Positions 6,322 through 12,488 of a stretch of DNA of 13,031 nt are shown in pieces. Each line of letters opens with the position of its first letter. Within the stretch, counting starts at the first letter, position 1. This stretch comes from T1Sed10-7 sp047921175 (GTDB taxonomy: Bacteria; Actinomycetota; Nitriliruptoria; Nitriliruptorales; Nitriliruptoraceae). The DNA lies in contig JBLRWQ010000079.1 in assembly GCA_047921175.1 (NCBI GenBank), positions 1 through 13,031 on the forward strand. The letters are read 5' to 3'. Both the position numbers and the translations under genes were made by a program. A model generated the notes under the pieces. The model ran no database searches, was not told the DNA's origin, and saw only the letters and a program-made list of their open reading frames with translations.

Positions 6322-6377
6322 CCCGTGCTCCTGCTCGTCGCGGTCGGGCGCGGCCACGCCGGCCGGGCCGTCGCTGC

Positions 6378-6650
6378 TCAGGGCAGCCGGTGCTCGCCAC
6401 CGGTCAGGCGGCTGCCGAACAGCTCCTTGGAGTACCGGCCGGGAGCGCCCCGGTCGATCAGGAACTCGGCCGGCTGCGACTCGAGGTCGAAACCGACGAC
6501 CATGCCACAGCGGTCGCAGCGGTACTTCCCGAACCCCCCGGAGGTGCCGTTGACCAGCTCCTGCGTGCCGTCGCAGCGCGTGCAGGCGCGGGTGTCGGGC
6601 ACGTCCGCGAGGGCCGTGCCGCCGTCATGGTGGGTTCGCTCGTCGCTCAT
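6378..6650 (-). CDS. Small zinc-ribbon protein (90 aa), unknown function
   Basis: Two CxxC pairs, C23-x2-C26 (CTRCDG) and C45-x2-C48 (CDRCGMVVGFD), about 19 residues apart, suggest a single zinc-ribbon fold. The C-terminal part (AEFLIDRGAPGRYSKELFG) is polar and has no recognised domain. The ATG at 6650 overlaps the TGA of the methyltransferase gene (ATGA), so translation is coupled, which supports it being real despite its size. Its role could be nucleic-acid or protein binding, in line with the neighbouring RNA-related genes, but that is inference. Confidence 0.8.
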   Translation of the reverse strand: MSDERTHHDGGTALADVPDTRACTRCDGTQELVNGTSGGFGKYRCDRCGMVVGFDLESQPAEFLIDRGAPGRYSKELFGSRLTGGEHRLP

Positions 6651-8050
6651 GCGTCCAGTCTACCGCTCGGTGGCAGCCCGGCAGCCGATGTCACCACCGC
6701 CACGCTGCCCCGATCGAGCCGGACCAGCTCGATCCGCAGCCCGTGCGGACCGGTCCGCGGTCGGCCGAAGCCGCGCAGCAGGTCGTCCACGTCCGCATCG
6801 ACCCCGTGGAGCACCACCTCGACACCACCACCGAGGTGGTCGGCGGCGGCCGGGGAGGCCAGCCAGCGCCGCACCTCCTTCGGTCGGGCGGGCAGGACCG
6901 CGAGCACGGGCCGGGCCCGGTACCAGGGCGAGGGTGGGACGGGCTCGTCGGTGGTCAGCAGCGCGCGGGTGTGCGCGAGCCGGCGGGCCCCGATCGCGCG
7001 GCCGAGGGCGTCGTGGCGACGGGCCCGGACCGCGGCGGGGGCGACCTCGATGAGCCAGCTGCCGACGTCACCGATCGGCAGCTCCGCGTCCGGGTCCGCG
7101 CTGCCGTCACCCTGCGGGGCGGCGTCGGGGTCGGGGTCGGGGTCCGGACCGGGGTCCGGGTCGTGGGTGGCGTTGGGTTCCGGGTCGTGGGTGCCGCGTG
7201 CGCTCGGGTGGATCTGGGCGCGGAGGCGGGCCACCTCGGTGCCATCGGGGTCGAGCAGGACCGCACCGGTGCGGGTCGCCGCCGCCGTGCCGCCCTCCCC
7301 CGCCCAGATGGTCGCCTCGAGCAGCTGGTCGCCGAGCTGCACGAAGGTGATCTCGACACCCACCGGCAGCTCCGGGTCGTGCGGGTCGAGCCCCGGCGCG
7401 ACCGCGACCGCGACCAGCGCCGCCTCGGCGTGGGCGTCCAGCAGGGCCGGGACGCTCGGCAGGTGCGCGCTGAGGCGCCGCACCCGGCGGCCGCCGGTGC
7501 GCCGGCCGGGATCGGCGTGGATGCCCGCGCCCGGGGTGACGGCGTGGGTCAGCGCGTCCCCCTCGACACGGGTGACGGTCAGGCCGTGGACCTTGCAGTT
7601 GTGGCGCAGCAGCTCGAGCCGGGCCGGGTCCTGGTCGACCGCGGTGACCTGGCCGTCGGGCAGCGCCCGGGCCAGCGCGATCGTGTCCCCACCGACCCCG
7701 GCGGCGAGGTCGTGCACCTCGGTCGGTGGTGCACCGAGGAGGTCGGTGAGCCGGGCGACCAGCTCCCGGGCCCGCCAGGCGGCCACCGCCGGGTCGCTGG
7801 CCTGCTCGAGCGCCTCTCGGGTGAACAGCAGCGCGTCGGCCCGGGGCCAGCGCGCCCGGGCGCGCTCGCGGGCGATCGCGGCGGACAGGGCCGCGGCGCG
7901 TCGCTCGGGTTCCAGGACGGTGCGGGCCAGCGTCTCGGCCGCCTGCAGCTCGTCCGCGCCGTCGGCCAGCGACCGGCCGGCGTCGGTGACCGCCGCCAGG
8001 CCGTCGGCCGAGGTCAGCCACCGGGCGGTGGCGAGGTCGAGCTGTTCCAC
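6647..8050 (-). CDS. Class I SAM-dependent methyltransferase with THUMP-like C-terminal domain
   Basis: From GTG 8050 (AGGAGG nine bases upstream) the product has 467 residues. SAM-binding motif I is VHDLAAGVGGDTIALA at 112-127, motif II acidic end AVDQDPARLELLRHN at 137-151, and an EGD at 163-165. ADPGRRTGGRR at 179-189 is a conserved feature of this family. The C-terminal part (about 385-460, ARPKEVRRWLASP and onward) fits the THUMP-like domain, suggesting an RNA, probably tRNA or rRNA, substrate. A low-complexity Asp-Pro insertion (287-309) sits between the catalytic and C-terminal parts and makes the protein longer than the roughly 400 residues I expect. The frame is open to 8404; an in-frame GTG at 8176 would add 42 residues including a DAP repeat, but lacks a ribosome site. 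The gene heads the operon with the zinc-ribbon protein and rnhA. Confidence 0.85.
   Translation of the reverse strand: MEQLDLATARWLTSADGLAAVTDAGRSLADGADELQAAETLARTVLEPERRAAALSAAIARERARARWPRADALLFTREALEQASDPAVAAWRARELVARLTDLLGAPPTEVHDLAAGVGGDTIALARALPDGQVTAVDQDPARLELLRHNCKVHGLTVTRVEGDALTHAVTPGAGIHADPGRRTGGRRVRRLSAHLPSVPALLDAHAEAALVAVAVAPGLDPHDPELPVGVEITFVQLGDQLLEATIWAGEGGTAAATRTGAVLLDPDGTEVARLRAQIHPSARGTHDPEPNATHDPDPGPDPDPDPDAAPQGDGSADPDAELPIGDVGSWLIEVAPAAVRARRHDALGRAIGARRLAHTRALLTTDEPVPPSPWYRARPVLAVLPARPKEVRRWLASPAAADHLGGGVEVVLHGVDADVDDLLRGFGRPRTGPHGLRIELVRLDRGSVAVVTSAAGLPPSGRLDA
7124..7192 (-). repeat. Low-complexity Asp-Pro coding repeat inside the methyltransferase
   Basis: In-frame degenerate repeat with a 6-bp core (GGGGTC on the plus strand), encoding THDPEPNATHDPDPGPDPDP and a short continuation (residues 287-309). 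THDP occurs twice. It is likely a slippage-prone, disordered acidic linker. Confidence 0.75.
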
Positions 8051-8087
8051 CGGAACGTGCCTCCTGGCGGGGGGGTGCGCCGGCTCA

Positions 8088-8141
8088 TCGGGCGCGTCGT
8101 GCTCGTCGGGCGCGTCGGGCGCGTCGGGCGCGTCGTGCCCC
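8088..8141. repeat. Six 9-bp tandem repeats (TCGGGCGCG and variants)
   Basis: Units start at 8088, 8097, 8106, 8115, 8124 and 8133. Four are exactly TCGGGCGCG; the second (TCGTGCTCG) and sixth (TCGTGCCCC) are variants. The array lies in the gap between the divergent methyltransferase and PAC2 genes, in the probable leader of the former. Read on the minus strand in the methyltransferase frame it would encode repeated Asp-Ala-Pro. Confidence 0.8.
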
Positions 8142-8211
8142 CGCCGTCGGGCCCTCGCGCTGCGGGCGCAGGACACCCGTGCCGTCGGACTGCTGGCCGA
8201 CGGCCGACACC

Positions 8212-8217
8212 ACGGTA
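8212..8217 (-). promoter_or_regulatory. Candidate -10 box for the methyltransferase operon
   Basis: TACCGT on the minus strand fits TANNNT in the divergent gap. It would start a transcript near 8205, giving a leader of about 155 nt that carries the 9-bp repeats if translation begins at 8050. No convincing -35 box is visible. Confidence 0.35.
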
Positions 8218-8276
8218 CGCCGCCGGCGGGTTGCGCCGCCCCGGCGGAGGTCCCGACCGTGGTGGCCGTCCGCCGG

Positions 8277-8282
8277 TACGTT
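8277..8282 (+). promoter_or_regulatory. Candidate -10 box for the PAC2-family gene (leaderless)
   Basis: TACGTT lies 6 bp before the ATG at 8289, so the transcription start would coincide with the A of the start codon. No Shine-Dalgarno sequence is possible in between. This is the usual geometry of leaderless actinobacterial genes. Confidence 0.6.
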
Positions 8283-8288
8283 TGCGCC

Positions 8289-9200
8289 ATGAACCTGTTG
8301 ACGCTGGAACGATCGCTGGAGCTCGTCGGCCCCGACCCCGTGCTGGTCGCGGCCTTCGACGGCTGGACGGACGCGGGCGAGGGCGGTACCGCGGCCGCGG
8401 ACATGCTGCGGGATGCCTTCGAGCCGGTCCGGCTCGGGGCCTTCCCCTCCGATGCGCTCTACGACTACCGCGACCGTCGGCCACCGCTCGCCATCGACCA
8501 GGGCGTGCTCGGCCAGCCCGACTGGCCCGAGGTGGTCGTCGAGCTGCTCGAGCCGCCGTCCGGGCCGCCGCTCGTGCTGGTCGGGGGTCCGGAGCCCGAT
8601 CTCGCCTGGCGGACGATGGCCGGCGATCTGCTCGAGCTGGCCCGGCTGATCGGCGCGACCCGGTACGTCGGGCTCGGGTCGGTACCCGGTCCGATCCCCC
8701 ACACCCGGCCCGTGCACCTGATCGCCACCTCGTCCGACACCGAGCTGCTCGAGCGCATCGGGCGGCCGCACGAGCAGGTCGTGGTCCCCGCGTCCTGCCA
8801 GGTCGCGCTGGAGGCGGAGCTGGCTGAGGCCGGGCTGCAGACGCTCGGGCTATGGGTCCGCATCCCCCACTACGTCGCGGGCGAGTACCCCGAGGCCGCC
8901 CGGGCCCTGCTCGAGCAACTCACGATCCACCTCGGTACCCCCATCGATCTGACCGAGCTGGACGAGGACATCGCCACCAACCGTGCCCGCCTGGACGTCG
9001 CCGCGCAGGGATCCGACGAGGTCCGGGAGCACGTCGGGCAGCTCGAGCGGCTCTACGACGCCGAGATGGAGGCAGACCGGCTGTCGATGCGGCCGGAGCG
9101 CGCCCCCGACGGGCTGGGTGCGCTGTCGGAGGAGCAGGTCCCCTCCGCGGATGCCCTGGCCGCGGAGATCGAGCGCTTCCTGCAGGGCCGCAAGGACTGA
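8289..9200 (+). CDS. PAC2-family protein
   Basis: A 303-residue protein. The N-terminal part, PVLVAAFDGWTDAGEGGTAAADML near residues 17-40, is the hallmark of bacterial PAC2-family proteins, related to the eukaryotic proteasome assembly chaperone 2. Further family-like stretches are LVLVGGPEPDLAWR, YVGLGSVPGPIPHTRPV, and VRIPHYVAGEYPEAARALLEQL. The C-terminal ~75 residues (LTELDEDIATNRARLD onward) are helical and acidic, including EVREHVGQLERLYDAEMEAD, which looks like an interaction helix. Proteasome-related function is known only for the eukaryotic and some archaeal relatives; in actinobacteria the role is not settled. The ATG at 8289 is supported by the leaderless promoter geometry. The gene is followed by two strong hairpins and the convergent dehydrogenase gene. 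Confidence 0.9.
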   Translation: MNLLTLERSLELVGPDPVLVAAFDGWTDAGEGGTAAADMLRDAFEPVRLGAFPSDALYDYRDRRPPLAIDQGVLGQPDWPEVVVELLEPPSGPPLVLVGGPEPDLAWRTMAGDLLELARLIGATRYVGLGSVPGPIPHTRPVHLIATSSDTELLERIGRPHEQVVVPASCQVALEAELAEAGLQTLGLWVRIPHYVAGEYPEAARALLEQLTIHLGTPIDLTELDEDIATNRARLDVAAQGSDEVREHVGQLERLYDAEMEADRLSMRPERAPDGLGALSEEQVPSADALAAEIERFLQGRKD

Positions 9201-9211
9201 CCCAGCCGCCA

Positions 9212-9237
9212 CCGGGCCTGGTGCCGCACGGGCCCGG
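9212..9237 (+). terminator. Hairpin 1 downstream of the PAC2-family gene
   Basis: CCGGGCC (9212-9218) pairs with GGCCCGG (9231-9237) across a 12-nt loop that itself contains GTG-CCG-CAC. The hairpin starts 12 nt after the PAC2 stop. No U-tract follows, as is common in GC-rich actinobacteria, so the terminator call rests on structure and place only. Confidence 0.45.
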
Positions 9238-9245
9238 CCGTGGGA

Positions 9246-9292
9246 GGTTGGGGACGTTTGCCTGCGTCGTACGCGGGTCGATGTCCCCAACC
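9246..9292 (+). terminator. Long two-stem hairpin between convergent genes
   Basis: Outer stem 9246-9257 with 9281-9292 (core GGTTGGGGAC / GTCCCCAACC, perfect over 10 bp), a symmetric 3x3 internal loop (TTG/TCG), an inner stem 9261-9267 with 9271-9277, and the 3-nt loop CGT. The two imperfect pairs (9256-9282 and 9263-9275) are G-U on the plus strand but A-C on the minus strand, which favours a plus-strand RNA, i.e. the 3' end of the PAC2 transcript. No U-tract is present. Confidence 0.5.
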
Positions 9293-9332
9293 CGGCGCGC
9301 GACCGGGGTGCCGACCGCACCGCGCGCGGCGG

Positions 9333-10889
9333 CTACAGGTGGAAGTCGGGGTCGACCTCGGGCTCCTCGATGTCCATCTGGGCCTTCTGGAGCTTGCCGG
9401 AGAAGTCCCAGTTCATCGACTGCCAGGTGGTGACCTGGTCCAGCACCCACACCCCCGACTGGCGCGCGCCGGTGCCGGAGCGACCGTTGCCACCGAACGG
9501 CAGGTGCGCCTCGGCACCGGAGGTCGAGTTGTTCACGCTGACCATCCCGGCGGTCACGCCCTCGCGGAAGCGGAAGGCGTGCTCCGGGCGGGTGGTGTAG
9601 ATCGACGAGGACAGCCCGTAGCCGTGGTCGTTCGCGAGCGACAGGGCCTCCTCGAAGGTCTCGAAGGTCGCCACCGGCGCGATCGGCCCGAACGTCTCCT
9701 CCTTGTAGAGCATGTCTTCTCGTGTCACGCCATCCACGATGACGGGGTGTTGGAACAGGCCCGCGTCCGGATCCCCGACGAAGCCCTCCCGGGGCGAGGA
9801 CGAGGAGATGCGCCCGACGGCGGACGAGCCGGAGACGCGGTGGTGCGCCTCGATGTGCTCGAGCCAGCGGGTGAACGTGTCGTCGAAGCGGCGGGAGATC
9901 ATCGGGCCGTACAGCACGTCGGCGAACGGGTCGCCGATCCGGGCGGCCTCGACCGCCGCGGTGAAGCGCGTCAGGAAGTCCTCGTGGACCGAGGCGTGGA
10001 CCGCGGTGATCCCGAGCGAGGTGCAGCGCTGCCCGGCGGTCCCGAACCCCGAGAACAACGCGCCCTCCACGGCCAGGTCCAGGTCCGCGTCCGGCATGAC
10101 CACCAGCGGGTTCTTGCCCCCGAGCTCCAGCGTCGGGGCGACGAGGTGCTCGCCGCACAGCGCCGCGATCGACCGGCCGACCCTGGAGGAGCCGGTGAAC
10201 CCGACCTTGTGCACGACCCCCTCCCCCAGCGCGGCCGCCAGCCCCTCGGCGGTGGTCGGCCCGTCGGTCAGCACGAGCTGGACCACGCCCGCGGGGATCC
10301 CCGCCGCCTGGATGCAGCGGGTGAACGCGGTGGCAGCGTGCGGTGCGTACTCCGCCGGCTTCCACACCACCGCGTTGCCGGCCACCAGCGCCGGGACGAG
10401 GTACCACGACGGCACGGCCACGGGGAAGTTGCCGGCGGTGATGACCGCCATCGTGCCGACCGGCTTGCGGAAGGTGAACAGCTGCTTGTCCCGCATCTCC
10501 GACGGCACCGTCATCCCGTACAGCCGCCGGCCCTCGGAGGCGAAGAAGATGCAGGTGTCGATCGCCTCCTGGACCTCCCCGAGCGCCTCCGGGTAGGGCT
10601 TGCCGATCTCGCGGGTGATGATCCGCGCCAGCGCCTCCTTGTTGGCCTCCAGCACCTTGGCGAGCCCGTGGATCGCCACCCCCCGGATCGGGGCGGGGGT
10701 GGCCGCCCAGGCCGCCTGGGCCGCGTCCGCACGCCGGGCGGCGTCCACGAACGTCTGCGCCGAGCCGAGGTGGACCCGTGCCACCTCGGTGTCGAGGTGG
10801 GCGGGGTCGACGAGGCTGACCGGCTCACTGGAGGTGCCGGCCGGCTCGCCGTCGATGAGGGAGGTCAGGGTGGGGACGTCGGTGGCCAT
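9333..10889 (-). CDS. Aldehyde dehydrogenase, probable L-aminoadipate-semialdehyde / piperideine-6-carboxylate dehydrogenase
   Basis: A 518-residue aldehyde dehydrogenase. Visible active-site features are GNFPVAVPSWYLVPALVAGNAVVWKP (about 153-178, cofactor and oxyanion-side residues), FTGSSRVGR at 231-239 (Rossmann Gly motif), catalytic base Glu255 in TLELGGKNP, nucleophile Cys289 in GTAGQRCTS, and KEETFGPIAPV near 396-406. All key residues are present. ATG 10889 is preceded by GGAG five bases upstream. It lies directly downstream of lysine 6-aminotransferase on the same strand, which supports oxidation of 2-aminoadipate-6-semialdehyde (in equilibrium with piperideine-6-carboxylate) to 2-aminoadipate, the second step of lysine catabolism or of beta-lactam precursor supply. 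The substrate is inferred from context, not from residues. The cytoplasmic NAD(P)+ specificity is not readable. Confidence 0.88.
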   Translation of the reverse strand: MATDVPTLTSLIDGEPAGTSSEPVSLVDPAHLDTEVARVHLGSAQTFVDAARRADAAQAAWAATPAPIRGVAIHGLAKVLEANKEALARIITREIGKPYPEALGEVQEAIDTCIFFASEGRRLYGMTVPSEMRDKQLFTFRKPVGTMAVITAGNFPVAVPSWYLVPALVAGNAVVWKPAEYAPHAATAFTRCIQAAGIPAGVVQLVLTDGPTTAEGLAAALGEGVVHKVGFTGSSRVGRSIAALCGEHLVAPTLELGGKNPLVVMPDADLDLAVEGALFSGFGTAGQRCTSLGITAVHASVHEDFLTRFTAAVEAARIGDPFADVLYGPMISRRFDDTFTRWLEHIEAHHRVSGSSAVGRISSSSPREGFVGDPDAGLFQHPVIVDGVTREDMLYKEETFGPIAPVATFETFEEALSLANDHGYGLSSSIYTTRPEHAFRFREGVTAGMVSVNNSTSGAEAHLPFGGNGRSGTGARQSGVWVLDQVTTWQSMNWDFSGKLQKAQMDIEEPEVDPDFHL

Positions 10890-10923
10890 GGTGGCTCCGT
10901 TCGGGTGCAGCGGTCGGATCACG

Positions 10924-10944
10924 CGGGTACCGAGGTGGTACCCG
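10924..10944. promoter_or_regulatory. Inverted repeat in the lat-dehydrogenase gap
   Basis: CGGGTACC (10924-10931) and GGTACCCG (10937-10944) are perfect 8-bp arms around GAGGT. The structure lies about 35 nt upstream of the dehydrogenase start and abuts the 26-bp tandem repeats exactly. It may be an operator or an RNA hairpin that sets the ratio of the two enzymes; the sequence does not decide between these. Confidence 0.5.
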
Positions 10945-11022
10945 GCCGGGCGGTGGACGGGGGGCAGGCGGCCGGGCGGTGGACGGGGGGCAGGCGGCCG
11001 GGCGGTGGACGGGGGTCAGGCG
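10945..11022. repeat. Three 26-bp tandem repeats overlapping the 3' end of lat
   Basis: Units 10945-10970, 10971-10996 and 10997-11022. The first two are identical; the third differs by one base (G to T at its position 20). That base forms the TGA stop of lat on the minus strand (11016-11018); the other two copies read TGC there. The unit starts GCCGGGCGGTGGACG and ends CAGGCG. Confidence 0.95.
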
Positions 11023-12347
11023 GGCAGCGCCGACAGCGCGGTCAGGACCCGCTCGAGCCGGGCGATGCCGTCGTGGAGCTCCTCGGCGGTGATGGTCAGC
11101 GGTGGCCGGAACCGGATCGAGCGCTCCCCGCAGCCGAGCACGAAGGCGTGCTCGTCGCGGAACAGGTGTGCGACCGCCTCGTTGCGCAGCGCCGCGTCGG
11201 GCAGGTCGATGGCGCAGAACAGCCCGCGACCGCGGGCGTTGGTCACCGCGGGCACGCGCGCCTCGAGGGCCTCGAGCTCCTCGACGAGCAGCTCGCCGAG
11301 GGCGGCGGCACGGGCGATGAGGTGCTCCTCCTCCATCACCTCGAGCATGATCGTCGCCCGCACCATGTCCACGAGCCCGCCGCCGAAGGTCGAGTTGATC
11401 CGCGACGAGGTGGCGAAGACGTGGCCCTCGACCTCGTCGAGGCGACCACCGGCCATGATCCCGCACACGTGGGTCTTCTTGCCGAAGGCGACCACGTCCG
11501 GGTCGAGCCCGAGCTGCTGGTACGCCCACGGGGTCCCGGTCATGCCGACACCGGTCTGCACCTCGTCGAGCACGAACAGCGCGTCGTTGGCGTGGGTCAG
11601 CGCCTGCAGCTCCTGTAGGAACCGCGGGGAGAGGTGACGGTCGCCGCCCTCGCCCTGGATCGGCTCGAGGATCGTGCAGGCGATGTCGTGCGGGTTGGCG
11701 GCGAAGGCGGCCGCGGCCTGCTCGAGCGCCCGGTCCTCGGCGGCCCGGTTGGCGGCCTCGTTGGCTGCCAGCGGGAAGGCCAGCGCCGGCGTGTCGATGC
11801 GCGGCCAGTGGAACCTCGGGTAGCGCGCCGTCTTGTTCGGGTCGGTGTTGGTCAGGCTCATCGTGTAGCCGGTGCGGCCGTGGAACGCACCGGTGAGGTG
11901 CAGCGCCTGCATGCCGAGCTCGGGGCTGCGGCCCTGCGCCTCGTTGCGCCGGCTCTTCCAGTCGAACGCGGTCTTGAGCGCGTTCTCCACCGCCAGCGCC
12001 CCGCCCTCGATCAGGAACAGGTACGGCAGGCGTGGGTCGCCGAGCACGCGCTGGAACGCGGTCACGAAGTCGCCGAGCTCCTCGGTGTAGACGTCGGAGT
12101 TGGACGGCTTGTGGGTCGCGGCCCTCGCCAGGCGGGCCTGCGCTTCCGGCGTGGTCAGCACCGGGTGGTTCATCCCGAGGGCGTTGGAGGCGTAGAAGGT
12201 GAACAGGTCGAGGTAGCCCTCGCCCGTGCGTGCGTCGACCAGCGTGGCACCGCGGCTCGCGTCCAGGTCGAGGATGAAGTCGTAGCCGTCGACCAGGAGG
12301 TGGTTGCTGAGCCGCTCCAGCAGGTCCGGTGGCAGGGTGGTGGTCAT
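11016..12347 (-). CDS. lat: L-lysine 6-aminotransferase (lysine epsilon-aminotransferase)
   Basis: A PLP-dependent class III aminotransferase of 443 residues, the normal length for Lat. It moves the epsilon-amino group of lysine to 2-oxoglutarate, giving 2-aminoadipate-6-semialdehyde and glutamate. Family-specific stretches include DLFTFYASNALGMNHP (48-62), THKPSNSDVYTEELGDFV (78-95), AFHGRTGYTMSLTNTDPNKT (154-173), EPIQGEGGDRH (228-238), FVLDEVQTGVGMTG with Asp261, and AFGKKTHVCGIMAGGR with the PLP lysine at about 290, followed by SSRINSTFGGGLVDM. The ATG at 12347 has GAGAGGA upstream and a matching -10 box. The gene is followed by the aldehyde dehydrogenase gene, forming a two-step lysine pathway. 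A palindrome over the promoter suggests dedicated control, for example by an Lrp/AsnC regulator as known for mycobacterial lat; no such gene is in the window. Confidence 0.94.
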   Translation of the reverse strand: MTTTLPPDLLERLSNHLLVDGYDFILDLDASRGATLVDARTGEGYLDLFTFYASNALGMNHPVLTTPEAQARLARAATHKPSNSDVYTEELGDFVTAFQRVLGDPRLPYLFLIEGGALAVENALKTAFDWKSRRNEAQGRSPELGMQALHLTGAFHGRTGYTMSLTNTDPNKTARYPRFHWPRIDTPALAFPLAANEAANRAAEDRALEQAAAAFAANPHDIACTILEPIQGEGGDRHLSPRFLQELQALTHANDALFVLDEVQTGVGMTGTPWAYQQLGLDPDVVAFGKKTHVCGIMAGGRLDEVEGHVFATSSRINSTFGGGLVDMVRATIMLEVMEEEHLIARAAALGELLVEELEALEARVPAVTNARGRGLFCAIDLPDAALRNEAVAHLFRDEHAFVLGCGERSIRFRPPLTITAEELHDGIARLERVLTALSALPA

Positions 12348-12382
12348 CGTCGTCCTCTCTCCCGGTCTCGGGTCTCGGCGGC

Positions 12383-12388
12383 AACGTA
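12383..12388 (-). promoter_or_regulatory. Candidate -10 box for lat
   Basis: TACGTT on the minus strand, predicting a transcript start near 12376 and a leader of about 29 nt. Its -35 region would fall near 12405-12411, inside the palindrome at 12399-12418. Confidence 0.5.
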
Positions 12389-12398
12389 GATGCCGAGG

Positions 12399-12418
12399 CG
12401 GCACGTGCACACGTGCCG
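12399..12418. promoter_or_regulatory. 20-bp palindrome over the lat -35 region, candidate operator
   Basis: Perfect 9-bp arms CGGCACGTG (12399-12407) and CACGTGCCG (12410-12418) flank the dinucleotide CA. An overlapping inverted repeat TGCCG-AGG-CGGCA lies at 12391-12403. The palindrome sits between the divergent lat and adenosine kinase-like genes, 52 bp upstream of the lat start and 71 bp upstream of the kinase start. Its position suits a repressor of lat. Confidence 0.6.
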
Positions 12419-12453
12419 AAGGACCGCGACCGATAGGCGCACGGACCCGGCGC

Positions 12454-12459
12454 TAGCCT
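12454..12459 (+). promoter_or_regulatory. Candidate -10 box for the PfkB kinase gene
   Basis: TAGCCT fits TANNNT and would place the transcript start near 12466, with a leader of about 23 nt that contains GGAG eight bases before the GTG start. No recognisable -35 box. Confidence 0.45.
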
Positions 12460-12488
12460 CACCGCCCCGACGACGTCTGGAGCCCCTC

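Noticed and set aside
6267..8288. Very long plus-strand frame that runs into the PAC2 gene
   Set aside because: Upstream of ATG 8289 it is a Ser/Arg/Ala-rich antisense reading of rnhA, the zinc-ribbon gene and the methyltransferase; only the part from 8289 has family features.
8051..8404. N-terminal extension of the methyltransferase to 8404
   Set aside because: Residues beyond 8289 are the antisense of PAC2 coding sequence. GTG 8050 has AGGAGG. The short extension to 8176 is kept open as a finding.
10945..11022. CRISPR-like array
   Set aside because: The three 26-bp units are directly contiguous with no spacers, so this is a simple tandem repeat.
9240..11618. 792-codon plus-strand frame opposite the dehydrogenase and lat genes
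   Set aside because: Compositionally a GC-rich shadow (Arg/Gly/Asp-rich) of two clearly recognised minus-strand enzymes.
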